Under the pieces are notes generated by a model. That model saw only the letters and a program-made list of their open reading frames with translations, searched no databases and was not told where the DNA came from. From Chalciporus piperatus (lineage: Eukaryota; Basidiomycota; Agaricomycetes; Boletales; Boletaceae), in the NCBI GenBank assembly GCA_038093975.1, contig JBBPTG010000154.1:1-52422 (forward strand): 52,422 bases of DNA, given 5' to 3'. The position numbers and the translations under genes are program-made. This document shows positions 11,480 through 21,241 of this stretch, piece by piece. How positions within the stretch are numbered: the first letter of the stretch is position 1; each line of letters begins with the position of its first letter.

Positions 11480-12745
11480 CTGATAGCACAGAATGCCAGG
11501 AACAGTAGCTAGAATAGTTTCTAATGATACCCATTGACTGTCCCTCTTTTCCTATCACACCCTGAGCTCCACATTGTTGTGTTCCTGGTATGTTTTTGCA
11601 AGTCTCCTGAGTTTCTGGTCAGTTTCTCACGCTTCTTGTGTGTCATTTGCCTTCTCCTGCACTCAATCCTGAAGCTAGCCTCTCGCAAATTTGGGGATCT
11701 AGTGTAATGTATGTATTCTAGGTTCCTAGATAGTTGCCCTGATGTATAGATCAGTGGATTGACCGCTTCAGAGTATATAGGGGTGTACATCATATCTGTT
11801 CCTGCATCCCAGGGGAAGTCCCCTGGTGTCTGAGCTTCTGTTATCCTGTAGATATATGTATGACATACCTATGTATCAATTTTAAAATCATATCTACCTG
11901 GCTGATCAAAAATGCGAACCGCTTTTTTGTAATTCAGGGGTAGGAGGGAAATCTACTCCTACATCACAGGGACAGCTCCCTGTTGTCTGAGCTGCTAGGA
12001 CCTTGCTCCAATACATATTGACTACTTGGGACTCAAGCCTTGCAGCATATTTACCCTCCCAATCAAAAATGCGAACACATTTTTGTGTTTTCTGACATTT
12101 GTAGATATCTACCTATATACAGTCTAATATAATGATTGAAGCGGTCGGAAATGCTAACTAGCACTGTACAACACTAGTGTAACAGATTAGAACAATCCCT
12201 GAGGGCAGGGAAGCGAGTGGTTGAGCAGAAAAGTGAGGGGAGGGTATGTTGAATCTATGTGTCCCAAAATGGACATGTCGTGCGCGTTCTGGAGGTGCCG
12301 GCGGCGCGCGAGAACGAGCAATCTAAGCAATTATGTAAGCATCGATGCATCGCACAAAACATATGAAGAAATGAAGAAAAACATACCTAGCTATACATAG
12401 TGCCAGGACTGAAAAAAATGCGGTGTGGCTGTGCTGGTGCAGGCTCGTGCGAGGCTCGCGAGAGGCCCGTGAGAAGCCCCCAAGAGGCCCCGAGTGACAA
12501 AAAAATACCTAGCTGCCAGGACTGAAAAAATGCGGTGTGGCTGTGCTGGTGGAGGCTCGTGCAAGCCTCGCGAGAGGCCCCCAAGAGGTCTGTCAGGTAC
12601 CTGGATGCCATTTTAGGGCCATAGGGGAGAGCTGAGTGGGGTAGTCCGGTCTCACAGACCAATTTCCCCTGTAGAGGGAAATGGGTCTGTAAGACCGTGG
12701 GAGCCTCAAAAAAGTGCTGCCAAGGGTGCCAGTGCACGGCAACTG
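11480..12745 (-). repeat. Right arm of the foldback element
   Basis: Inverted copy of the left arm. It carries an extra partial tandem copy of the CACAGCCACACCGCATTTTT segment (about 12410-12460 and 12520-12560). Confidence 0.65.
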
Positions 12746-13259
12746 GGTTTGGTTGGATTTCGGATATTTCCGCCCGCGCGCGAGTGGCGGCTGTGTACAA
12801 CTCAACCAAGTCTTTAACCAAGTAAACCTTGCTATAAATTGATGTAGTACTGTCCGTGATAATCCCTAAACCTCACCATAAATTGGTGTACTGTTCACAA
12901 TAATCCCTAATCAGTGCCGCTTCGTGCGGATCCAATGCTGGATGGCGAGGGTCGGGATCCACTCCGGCTAGTTCCGGTTTGGTACTGCACGGGAATGGTC
13001 AAGTGCCGACGGGATCCCGAAAGGGACTCTTCTGCCCAGCTGGCTTGTGGGAGCACACCTAATAATGGTCACTGCTGGCTTATCACTGATCGGAGGCCTC
13101 CTCATCCCCACTCTCCTTCTTCCCACCCATATGCAACCAACCGCTCAGTGGGTCGCGCATTCACACTCATAGCAGTCACTGACCCTGCCTACTCCCTCTG
13201 AGTGTTACAGTTGGTAGTTTCCTAAACAGCCCTGGATGGGCGGCGGTTGGGGTAGCGGC
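12746..13259. other. Spacer between foldback element and Ty3 element A
   Basis: It contains a diverged direct repeat of about 43 bp (about 12826-12868 and 12869-12911) with the shared words ATAAATTG and GATAATCCCTAA/CAATAATCCCTAA. A 95-codon frame at 12914-13201 has no recognisable domain and is not called. The last 60 bp, ending at 13259, form the left flank of element A. Confidence 0.4.
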
Positions 13260-13740
13260 TGAAACGACTCAACTCAACTAAGAGCTAAGACTCACACTAG
13301 ACAATAGCGAGCCGATGAACTTGGCTGAGGTTCGATGAGGAAACTCCAGGAGAACAAGACTGGGGAGTCCAGTGCTTGTCGACCCGGGTTTATATACTAT
13401 TGTCAATGTTTGTACATGTTGTGGCTAAACCTTATCGTAGGTGACTGGGTATGACTCATACTGACTACTAGCCAATGGCGTAACTAGCTCTACTGCGGAA
13501 TGAGTAAGCGTGAGTCATATGATGAGTAATGCTGACTGATGCTGACGAGTGAGTGGTGAGTCATCAGTTAGTAAGCGAAGGTCTAGACCTAGCTTATGTA
13601 AGTAAGTCACGTGATGCGATAAGATAAGATAACAAAAGAGAAAGTGAAACGACTAAGTCCACGAGACGAAGAGAAACCTAGTAAGCGTAATGGAATGTAG
13701 GGATGATTAGAATAAGGAATGGAGCGGAGCGTTCGTAACA
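13260..13740 (-). repeat. 3' LTR of element A
   Basis: On the minus strand it begins TGTTACGAACG and ends GTCGTTTCA. It is about 98% identical to 20765-21241 by eye and is preceded internally by the purine tract at 13741-13753. Confidence 0.85.
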
Positions 13741-13753
13741 CTACCCCCTCTCT
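13741..13753 (-). promoter_or_regulatory. Polypurine tract of element A
   Basis: On the minus strand, AGAGAGGGGGTAG sits immediately upstream of the 3' LTR. It matches the tract next to the 3' LTRs of elements B and C and marks plus-strand DNA priming. Confidence 0.7.
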
Positions 13754-13774
13754 ATGGATCGTATTCCTAGACGA

Positions 13775-14341
13775 TCAGACTTCGACGAGTGGACCTTGAT
13801 TCATCCACGGTACTCCATTTGCTGGCGGGGCTACGGCAACCTGAAGATTGTTATTTGTCCAGGTCACTGGTGGTTCGAATGGGTTACCATCGTTTTCATC
13901 GACAGGAATAGGGTGGGGAGCACCTACGAGTGCAGGGTCGGGAATAGGAGGTTGAGCGAGATCAGGCCAGTTTGTGGGCCATTCCTGCTGATCAGGGTTT
14001 TCCTGCTGTACCTCTATCACGTTGTCCCACTTGCTCAGATCCGGATGCCATACGACGAGCTTCATCCACCTTGTTGTCCAGTCCCAGTTAACCTCGATAG
14101 ACGTGGACCGTCTAGTCACGATCATCCGAGCAAACATGAGGTACTGAATAGCGATGGTAATGACGACGATGGCGATGAAAGCGAGGAGGGAGGGGATGAG
14201 CATGCGGAGAATCCAACCATTGCAAAGGATGAAGATTACAAAGAGGAGGGAGAGGACAAAGTTGCCTCGATCCCGAGTAAAGTTTCGAATAAAGATGTCG
14301 CGGAGGACATTCTCCCAAGCGTAGACGTCGTTGAGATCCAT
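13775..14341 (-). CDS. Membrane-protein ORF in the env position of element A (188 aa)
   Basis: This ORF lies between pol and the 3' LTR, the place of env in errantivirus-like elements. It starts with an ATG and has no internal stop. Two strongly hydrophobic segments lie at about residues 29-46 (FVLSLLFVIFILCNGWIL) and 48-70 (LIPSLLAFIAIVVITIAI), followed by a basic turn, a Trp-rich patch (WDWTTRWMKLVVWHPDL) and a Pro/Asn-rich tail. No signal peptide, furin-like site or glycoprotein-like Cys pattern is seen, so a true fusion envelope is not supported. It could be a small membrane protein acting inside the cell. The ORF is intact although its element is not young, which argues for function, but it has not been compared with other copies. 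Confidence 0.6.
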   Translation of the reverse strand: MDLNDVYAWENVLRDIFIRNFTRDRGNFVLSLLFVIFILCNGWILRMLIPSLLAFIAIVVITIAIQYLMFARMIVTRRSTSIEVNWDWTTRWMKLVVWHPDLSKWDNVIEVQQENPDQQEWPTNWPDLAQPPIPDPALVGAPHPIPVDENDGNPFEPPVTWTNNNLQVAVAPPANGVPWMNQGPLVEV

Positions 14342-14404
14342 TGGTGATGATGGTGGTTTGTGGAGAAGAAACCGTGAGAGTGAAGACCGTCAAACATCAG
14401 TCTT

Positions 14405-17400
14405 TTATACCTTTTCGGTATCCGGCACGGTATTCAGCCAATTGATTTGTCCATCATCCACCTGACTCGTCAAGTTGTCATACGTCCGGAATAGTGAGTC
14501 GAATAGACTCCGTGACATGCGAAGGAATCGTGGAGCGGACGGTTGTATCTTGTTGAATTCCCTTATTGCATCCTGTGCATTCTTGAGATTCGATTTTGGT
14601 TCCCATGTCCGATCAGATTCCGCATAACCTTTCCAGTGTACGAGGTATTTCAGGGTTTTCCCCTGTAAACGAGAATCAACGATGTAATCCACCTCATATT
14701 CATCATCTCTGTCTTCTGTCACAATCACAGGCCCAGGCTTGTCAACGGTTTGCTTCCGTAACCTGTCCTTATATGGCTTGACACGTGAAACATTAACAAC
14801 GGGGTGAATTTTCATGGTACGCGGAAGCTTCAAACGTAGTGCGTTCCGTCCAATCAGGGTTGTGATTTCGTAAGGGCCCAACCATCGTGGGGAAAGTTTC
14901 TTAGATCTCTGCGCCAGGCGGAGATTAGTTGTAGACAACCAAACTTTCTGACCAATTTCGTAAGATGGCGATTCAGAGCGATGTTTGTCGGCCTGCACCT
15001 TCATACGCTTCTGAGCTTCTATTATGTTATCCTTGGTTTCTTTCAACGTGTTGGCAAGCGTGTCAACAAAGTCCGTAGCAGCGGGTGCTTTAGACGTGTA
15101 ATTCTCTATTCCCATTCTCGGGGAATATGTGTGCGTGACGTTGAAAGGTGCCTTGGATGTAGAAGCTTGCTTCTTCGAGTTGTATGAGAATTGCGCAATT
15201 GGCAACCAATCAGTCCATTCTTCTTGTTTTTCTGACGTGAATAAACGGAGATACTGTTGTAGATCTCGATTCATACGTTCAGTTTGTCCATCAGTTTGGG
15301 GATGAAAGGCGGTGGAGAGTTTGGGCGTAATGCCAAGACGTTTGCATATGTCTTTCATCACTTGAGATGCGAATTGCGGACCTCGGTCCGATATGATGGT
15401 TTTAGGAAGTCCATGATGTTTCCATACATGGGTTAGGTAAAGACGGGCGGTGTCGAGAGCGGTAACCGTCTTGTTGCAGGGAATGAATTCGACTTCTTTG
15501 GAGAATCTGTCAACGACGACAAGAATAGAATCGAATCCATTCGAGAGTGGCAGATCGGTAGTGAAATCTGCAGAGATATGTTCCCAGGGAAGATCCGGAA
15601 CTTCAAGGGGGCGGAGCTTTCCAGAAGGAGCATAGTTTATCCCTTTGAAACGTGCACATCTGTCACAGCGTGAGACGTAGTCTTTTACGAGCGTAGCCAT
15701 TCCTGGCCAGGCGTAACTGCGCTGTAGCAGTTCAATTGTCTTTTCATATCCGGGATGCCCAGCAACGGGCGTATCGTGATGAAGTCGAATAATCTCCATG
15801 CGGAGATCTTCTTCTTCAGGAACGTATAGCCTTCCTTTCTTGTCAATCAGAATTCCATCAGACTCTTCACAAATGCCGTGTTCTTTACAGAGTTTCATGA
15901 CTTCTGTCTCACGTATTTTGAAGGTTGCTTTTCTGATTTTGTTCTTGATCAGATCGGAATCGGTTGAGAGTTGAACAGTTGACGTGGCAGCTATTCTGTC
16001 CGGAGGTATTACAAGGACAGCTTTGTTATCTGCTTCGATACCGATTGCGTGATCTTCTCTTCTTGATAAGGCATCGGCTTTTCCCATTTGGGAACCTGCC
16101 TTGTGTAACCATTTGAAATTGAATCGGCTAAGATATTGAGACCAACGTGCTTGGCGACGATTTAGATCTTGCCGAGTCATGAAGAACTGAAGGTTCGCGT
16201 GATCGTTCCAAATTTCAAACTCGTGCTTGGAACCTTCCAGATAATGTCTCCACTGTTCTAGACTTCTGATCACGCTTAGCATCTCTTTATCCGCGATAGG
16301 ATAGTTGCGTTCTTCCGGTGACATGGAATGGGAAGAGAATGCGACGGGATGCCATTTGTCTCCTTGTTCTATAGATAGAACAGCACCCGTGGCATAATTA
16401 GATGCATCCGATTCTAGACGGAAGCGTTTGTCATTGTCTGGGAAAGCGAGTATGGGAGCGGTGATGAACTTCTGTTTCAACGTGTTGAAAGCGTTCTTCT
16501 GCGCATCTTCCCATGCGAATTTCGTATCCTTCTTGGTAAGGTCATTCAAGGGTCTAGCCACTTGGGCGTAATCCTGAATGAAGCGGCGATAGAAGTTTGC
16601 TAACCCAAGGAAGCTTCTGACACCTCTGACATTTGTCGGAGTTGGCCATTCGGTGATTGCCTTGACCTTATCGTCATCCATCCTGATTCCCTCGGGAGTA
16701 ATTGTCATTCCCAAGAATTCTACCTCTTTGGTATGGAAGACACATTTCTCTGGTTTGACGAAGAGGTCATTCTCTTCTAGGCGACGAAGAACTTCTCTGA
16801 CTATTTTGGCATGGACAGCAGGGTCGTCGGATTTGGTAAAGATCATGATGTCATCAATGTAGACAACAACGGCGTCTTCCATATCCGAGAAGATGTCGTT
16901 CATCATGGTTTGAAATGTCGCAGGAGAATTGCATAATCCGAAGTACATGACCAAGGGTTCGAAGGCGCCACGGAAGCACATGAATGCGGCTTTAGATTCA
17001 TCGCCTTCTTTGATGCGGATGTTGTTGTATCCCCAGCGCAAGTCCATTTTGGTAAACAGTTTTGCGCCTTTCAGTTTATCAACCAGTTGGGAAATGAGGG
17101 GTAGCGGGTAGTTGTTTTTCACCGTATGTTCATTCAGATAACGGTAATCTTGAACCATGCGTTTCTTGCCATCTTTCTTAGGAACGAAGAACACGGGAGA
17201 AGTTTGCTCAGATTTGGAAGGACGAATGTATCCTTTCTTGAGCTGATCATCAATGAATGCGCTGACTTCTTCTTGTTCCGTGACAGAGAGTGGGATAAGA
17301 CGGCCCTTTTTCGGCTTGTAGGTGTCTTTCAAGTCAATTGCATGATCCCACGACTTACGGGTTGGCATGCGTTCAGATTCCTTTTTCTTGAACAGGTGAA

Positions 17401-18043
17401 TATACTTGTGATATTCTTTTGGAACAAGTTCTTCCGGAGTCTTTTCCATTTTTGGTTCAGGTACCTCCCTCTTTGCGGCGTTGATATGACGAAGAGAGTT
17501 TCGTTCTTCATCATCAAGTTGGCGTGCGAATGGTGGTTTATCTCGTAAGACGGAGCAAGACCAAGGACAACGTGTCATGTGGACCGTTCCTTTGTTCCAA
17601 TCTATCTCCGGATTGTGTTGCTTCAACCATGCGTAACCTAGTATCACCTGATTCTTTCCGAGGTCAGTGACTTCCGCAATGGCCTTCTCACGATGTCCGT
17701 TGAAATGGATAATGATTTCCGCACAGTGTGTTATCTGTCCAGCGGAGTTATGGGTTCCGTCCACGTTGTATACCGTAAGTGGATGTCTGAGTTGCACGAG
17801 GGGTAATCTGATTTTATCAGCCCATCTCTGATCAACGAAGATAGTGTTAGCTCCTGAATCAAGAAGTGCCTCTGCTCGTGTGAAAGCAGAAGGGAGGCGT
17901 TGCGAAGCGATGGAAGTAGATAGCTTCAATTCTCGATCCGTCGTGCGAATGAAACGTGGTCCTGGGTTTTCGGAAAGATATCGGATTATGGAAACGGAAT
18001 TAAGCACCTGACTAGAGTCCAGGCCAAGCTCATGATCAACATG
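14405..18043 (-). CDS. Element A pol polyprotein (protease, RT, RNase H, integrase, chromodomain)
   Basis: One open frame of about 1212 codons from an ATG at 18043 (a further in-frame ATG lies at 18034). Domains in order: aspartic protease with LLDSGANTIF at about residue 62; RT with YIDDIMIF at about 395; RNase H with ESDASNYATGAVLSI; integrase zinc-binding HHCC (HHDTPVAGH...CDRCARFK), then core residues D in SADFTTDL, D in ISDRGPQFAS and E in DGQTERMN; and a C-terminal chromodomain (EYEVDYIVDSR...YLVHWKGY...RTWEP) near 1110-1160. The chromodomain places it among Ty3 chromoviruses and would tether integration to modified histones. The gag stop lies 75 nt before the pol ATG in a different frame, so pol is not a simple read-through product. 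No inactivating change was seen. Confidence 0.9.
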   Translation of the reverse strand, partial: HVDHELGLDSSQVLNSVSIIRYLSENPGPRFIRTTDRELKLSTSIASQRLPSAFTRAEALLDSGANTIFVDQRWADKIRLPLVQLRHPLTVYNVDGTHNSAGQITHCAEIIIHFNGHREKAIAEVTDLGKNQVILGYAWLKQHNPEIDWNKGTVHMTRCPWSCSVLRDKPPFARQLDDEERNSLRHINAAKREVPEPKMEKTPEELVPKEYHKYIHLFKKKESERMPTRKSWDHAIDLKDTYKPKKGRLIPLSVTEQEEVSAFIDDQLKKGYIRPSKSEQTSPVFFVPKKDGKKRMVQDYRYLNEHTVKNNYPLPLISQLVDKLKGAKLFTKMDLRWGYNNIRIKEGDESKAAFMCFRGAFEPLVMYFGLCNSPATFQTMMNDIFSDMEDAVVVYIDDIMIFTKSDDPAVHAKIVREVLRRLEENDLFVKPEKCVFHTKEVEFLGMTITPEGIRMDDDKVKAITEWPTPTNVRGVRSFLGLANFYRRFIQDYAQVARPLNDLTKKDTKFAWEDAQKNAFNTLKQKFITAPILAFPDNDKRFRLESDASNYATGAVLSIEQGDKWHPVAFSSHSMSPEERNYPIADKEMLSVIRSLEQWRHYLEGSKHEFEIWNDHANLQFFMTRQDLNRRQARWSQYLSRFNFKWLHKAGSQMGKADALSRREDHAIGIEADNKAVLVIPPDRIAATSTVQLSTDSDLIKNKIRKATFKIRETEVMKLCKEHGICEESDGILIDKKGRLYVPEEEDLRMEIIRLHHDTPVAGHPGYEKTIELLQRSYAWPGMATLVKDYVSRCDRCARFKGINYAPSGKLRPLEVPDLPWEHISADFTTDLPLSNGFDSILVVVDRFSKEVEFIPCNKTVTALDTARLYLTHVWKHHGLPKTIISDRGPQFASQVMKDICKRLGITPKLSTAFHPQTDGQTERMNRDLQQYLRLFTSEKQEEWTDWLPIAQFSYNSKKQASTSKAPFNVTHTYSPRMGIENYTSKAPAATDFVDTLANTLKETKDNIIEAQKRMKVQADKHRSESPSYEIGQKVWLSTTNLRLAQRSKKLSPRWLGPYEITTLIGRNALRLKLPRTMKIHPVVNVSRVKPYKDRLRKQTVDKPGPVIVTEDRDDEYEVDYIVDSRLQGKTLKYLVHWKGYAESDRTWEPKSNLKNAQDAIREFNKIQPSAPRFLRMSRSLFDSLFRTYDNLTSQVDDGQINWLNTVPDTEKV

Positions 18044-18117
18044 AGACCCCGTTTGACTGTGTAAATAGTTTACAGATTTTCCTAACGAGTTAGTTGCGGT
18101 CCGTTTGCCCAGATCAT

Positions 18118-19320
18118 TCAGGCCGCTTTGCCTTTTCCCTTCATTTCGATATCTTTCATATCGTAGAAGTAAGCCTTCATTTCGTCGAATGAACGGCCTT
18201 CGAGAGCGCTAGATTCGGTGGATAGTTCTCTCACCTGTCTCTTCTGAAGTTTGCAGGCACGTTTGTGTTTGCCTCGTGACCAGCCACAGCCCTTGCATTT
18301 GGTACTAGGTACCGGACATTGCTGTTTCAGATGTCCCGGTTTCCCACAGTTCCAACAATTTCCTTGTTTCTTCTCTTTGGAATTGCTTGTGGCCGCCTTT
18401 ACGGCAGATGATGCTTCTTCTTCTTCTTCCACAATTTCTCCTTCTTCGATTTCGGTAGATCCTATATCCATTGGGGCACCACGACCCGGTTGTGTGCCCG
18501 TGTTGGTATATTTATATCGCGGGGTGTCACCTGCGCTTCCTGTCTTGATCATGGAGATAAGCTGTTTCCTTCCTGCAAGGAGGCGTAACTCTTCGACATA
18601 TGTGTCATATTTGTCGAGTCGTCCTTTCTCCATTAAGATCCGATGTGTGATCTCTGGATCTGCATTTAGCTCTAGGAGTTTGATGTGTCTTGCATCATCC
18701 CAATCGTCCATAAGGCGATGAGTCTGGAACGTGGTAAGGAATTTCTCCATAGACATCTTGCCTTGTTTCAGATTCTTGATCTGATTGCGGTGGTATTCTA
18801 CTTCGTTACCCGAGCGGAATTGATCGGTGATTCGTTTATGGAACTCGGCGGAAGTATACGTAGTTCCATTTTCCAAGATGTCGTGTGTCATGGCTCGTGA
18901 GAAAGTAGCGGCGTCTCCTCCTGTCATTCGACTAAGGATAGCTCTGATCGCCGTCATTCCGGTTAACACGGTGTTGTTTTCATCTATCCATGCACGGACT
19001 CTTGTCCACCATTCTTCGAATTTCCTTCCTCTAGATCCGTCATAGTCTCCTGGATCTTTGACGATTTTGGATAGTTTAGGTCCGCTAGGTCCGACCGTAG
19101 GAGCTGGTATTGCGCCAGGTACTTGAATGGCTTGTACTTGTGCTTCAAGCTGCAAGATATTATTGTTTAGATTTTGGTTTACTCTCTGAGCGTTGGTAAG
19201 CTGATCCGTCATTGTTTCTAACGCAAGTCTCAACTGCGTTCCAAGATCCCGTATGGACGCGTCACGATGTCCGAGAATGCCTGTTAGGGCAGCTGCTAAG
19301 TCTGGGGCGAGAACCGACAT
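18118..19320 (-). CDS. Element A gag (400 aa)
   Basis: ATG at 19320 and TGA at 18118-18120. The central part (FEEWWTRVRAWID...FRSGNEVEYHRNQIKNLKQG) is the retrotransposon gag capsid region, which forms virus-like particles. A CCHC zinc knuckle, CWNCGKPGHLKQQC, lies at about residue 318, followed by a second Cys-rich patch (CKGCGWSRGKHKRAC) likely to bind RNA. An acidic stretch (EIEEGEIVEEEEE) precedes the knuckle. It is distinct from the gag of elements B and C, though all share TGTQPGRGAPMD before the knuckle. The frame is intact. Confidence 0.85.
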   Translation of the reverse strand: MSVLAPDLAAALTGILGHRDASIRDLGTQLRLALETMTDQLTNAQRVNQNLNNNILQLEAQVQAIQVPGAIPAPTVGPSGPKLSKIVKDPGDYDGSRGRKFEEWWTRVRAWIDENNTVLTGMTAIRAILSRMTGGDAATFSRAMTHDILENGTTYTSAEFHKRITDQFRSGNEVEYHRNQIKNLKQGKMSMEKFLTTFQTHRLMDDWDDARHIKLLELNADPEITHRILMEKGRLDKYDTYVEELRLLAGRKQLISMIKTGSAGDTPRYKYTNTGTQPGRGAPMDIGSTEIEEGEIVEEEEEASSAVKAATSNSKEKKQGNCWNCGKPGHLKQQCPVPSTKCKGCGWSRGKHKRACKLQKRQVRELSTESSALEGRSFDEMKAYFYDMKDIEMKGKGKAA

Positions 19321-19363
19321 TCTTGATGCACTAGAATGGAAGGAGTAAAACTAGATTTTTATT

Positions 19364-20621
19364 TCAGATCTCCTGAGATCCTTCAAGGGTTTCTCCTGAT
19401 AACGAAGCAGGGGCGTCTCTTTGATAAGGTGGCGGTAGAATACTTCTTCTGATGGAATGAGGTGTGGGGTAGTACAGTTGCACTCCTGGTGCGTTTGTTT
19501 CTCTTAGTCCTCCTTCGTCTTCACTATCAGACTCTACTAATCCTGGTACCGATTCTTCGTCTTCTTCTAACTCTGCTTGTGATACAACAGGGGAAGGGGG
19601 AGGAGTAGGTAGTGCTACTGGGCGAATCCTGTGAGATACGAGAATATATGCGAAGTCAAAGGTAACGCGACGGTCGTTTGAGAGAATTTCGTGGCCGAAG
19701 GTGAGGTATGAAAGAAACAGGGAGGCCTGTAAGCTGTACTGGACGAATCTTCCTAAGGGGTACAAGAGGCTTATGGCAGCGAGTGCGGCGAGTAGGACGC
19801 GGGGTTGGTACTCTCTCCTTAATACGTATACCGGCGTCCTCTGGGATACCTCTAAGTAGCCTGTCGCTTCGTCTGCGTTGACGTACCCGATCGTTAATGT
19901 TCTCTCGAATCGCCTTCTCTCCTGACGGTGATATAAGCGTGTGATAGATAGCGCTACGGAAACTTTGCGTACGACCAGAGACTCCAAGGGGGAATCTGTG
20001 TTGAAGAGCAAGAATATCCTCGTCGACGGTGGTCCAATCAACGGGCTCCGCGAGCGGGGTTGGGGCTCTGGGAATGGAGGAGGCACGGTAATATAATTCT
20101 TCAACGCCGAAGGCGTCGGCTAGTATCTGCTGGGGGTTGGGCGGCAACGGTGCCCGAATAGCCTCGATGGGGGGAAGTGACGGAAGTCGACGAGTGCCGA
20201 TCTGGAGATTGGCGGGATGATGAGGTAACCGAAGAGTACCGAGAGGGTGAATGTAAACCTCAGAGGGTAGATGATATGGGTAGGAGGGAATTACCGGAGG
20301 TTCCAACCAATCAACGTAAAGATCCGAATAGTCTGGCTCTGGGACTATCGGCGTTGAGTATTTCTCAATGGTCTCCCTTTCTCTTTCAGCGTGTAACGCC
20401 TGAGTACGAGCGTATTCTTCCTGAACATGAGCGTTCTCTCGCTCGAGGTCGTCGATGATGTTGGTGAAGCCGGGATAGACCTCTGCAGCTCTCTCGAGGT
20501 TTCTGATAACGCTGGTGAAGTCGAGGTTGTTCTCGACGGCGGGGAGATCAAGTATACCGTTCCACTGGATGGAAGGTACAGGGGACGCGGCGCGCTGAGA
20601 TGCGGCGGGGTTGCTAGACAC
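19364..20621 (-). pseudogene. Element A ORF0 upstream of gag, frameshifted
   Basis: Two overlapping frames between the 5' LTR leader and gag look like one protein of roughly 400 residues. The first (20621 to about 19900) is Pro-rich with a coiled-coil-like part (DDLERENAHVQEEYARTQ). The second, from about 19900 to 19364, continues with RREYQPRVLLAALAAISL, FVQYSLQASLFLSYLTF, an acidic tail and LYYPTPHSIRRSILPPP. The switch point is near 19880-19920, where a single indel would join them. There is no in-frame ATG; the first frame begins at GTG straight after a stop, so it is decayed, spliced from upstream or started without AUG. The hydrophobic stretch suggests membrane association. Function is unknown. 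Confidence 0.45.
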
Positions 20622-20751
20622 TTATTCAAAAATAAAGTCAGCGATGACAAGGCGCGTACAAGCAGCGCGGTACCCACTAGTGATCAACGGTTGAAGTGGC
20701 GTACAAGAACACGTGTGGTAGCGACGAGACGCTAAGACAAAAGAAAATATT

Positions 20752-20762
20752 AGTCTTGTTCT
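20752..20762 (-). promoter_or_regulatory. Self-priming primer-binding site of element A
   Basis: On the minus strand, AGAACAAGACT starts 2 nt after the 5' LTR. It is the exact reverse complement of AGTCTTGTTCT inside the same LTR (20866-20856), which lies 35 nt downstream of the TATA box. It matches no obvious tRNA 3' end. This is the Tf1-type self-priming layout. Confidence 0.75.
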
Positions 20763-20764
20763 AA

Positions 20765-21241
20765 TGAAACGACTCAACTCAACTAAGAGCTAAGACTCAC
20801 AGTAGACAATAGCGAGCCGATGTACTTGGCTGAGGTTCGATGAGGAAACTCCAGGAGAACAAGACTGGGGAGTCCAGTGCTTGTCGACCCGGGTTTATAT
20901 ACTATTGTCAATGTTTGTACATGTTGTGACTAAACCTTATCATAGGTGACTGGGTATGACTCATACTGACTACTAGCCAATGGCATAACTAGCTCTACTG
21001 CGGAATGAGTAAGCGTGAGTCATATGATGAGTAATGCTGACTGATGCTGATGAGTGAGCAGTGAGTCATCAGTTAGTAAGCGAAGGTCTAGACCTAGCTT
21101 ATGTAAGTAAGTCACGTGATGCGATAAGATAAGATAACAAAAGAGAAAGTGAAACGACTAAGTCCACGAAACGAAGAGAAACCTAGTAAGCGTAATGGAA
21201 TGTAGGGATGATTAGGATAAGGAAATGGAGCGTTCGTAACA
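20765..21241 (-). repeat. 5' LTR of element A
   Basis: Holds the promoter: TATATAAA at 20901-20894 and the predicted transcript start AGTCTTGTTCT at 20866. The outer edge (21241) abuts the minisatellite. Confidence 0.85.
20894..20901 (-). promoter_or_regulatory. TATA box of element A LTR
   Basis: TATATAAA on the minus strand, 35 nt upstream of the 11-nt segment that pairs with the primer-binding site. Confidence 0.65.

Larger units (their letters stand above)
10050..12745. mobile_element. Foldback-type element: two long inverted arms around a short spacer
   Basis: The sequence from about 10050 to 11195 recurs in reverse complement at about 11480-12745, with a spacer of roughly 285 bp. The arms look strongly similar: even a 90-codon frame in each arm (10866-11138 and 11521-11793) gives nearly the same peptide. 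Each arm contains two diverged modules about 155 bp apart, marked by GTTCGCATTTTTGAT, and several perfect short palindromes such as CCAGGGGACTTCCCCTGG. Near both outer ends lies a further hairpin, GGTCTCACAGACC facing GGGTCT..AGACC. The right arm is longer because of a partial duplication of about 115 bp. No transposase was found, so this is either non-autonomous or an inverted duplication of a repeat. The outer borders are approximate. Confidence 0.65.
13260..21241 (-). mobile_element. Ty3 chromodomain retrotransposon A with extra ORFs (complete, minus strand)
   Basis: Two LTRs (13260-13740 and 20765-21241) bound ORF0, gag, pol and an env-position membrane ORF in that order on the minus strand. 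The LTRs differ at about nine substitutions plus a small indel, so this insertion is older than elements B and C. No target-site duplication is visible: the left flank ends GCGGC and the right flank starts ATGAC, which is the minisatellite. Either the element recombined or its flank was remodelled. Confidence 0.85.

Noticed and set aside
12387..12821. 144-codon minus-strand frame in the right foldback arm
   Set aside because: It consists of duplicated Ala/His/Ser-rich repeat segments; the left arm does not keep the same frame open.
13775..14341. A genuine viral-type envelope glycoprotein
   Set aside because: Position fits, but there is no signal peptide, no Cys-rich ectodomain and no cleavage motif; the two helices are at the N-terminus. 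It is described only as a membrane ORF.
13754..14347. 197-codon plus-strand frame opposite the membrane ORF
   Set aside because: It is the mirror frame of 13775-14341; the minus-strand version has the hydrophobic pattern and the proper element orientation.
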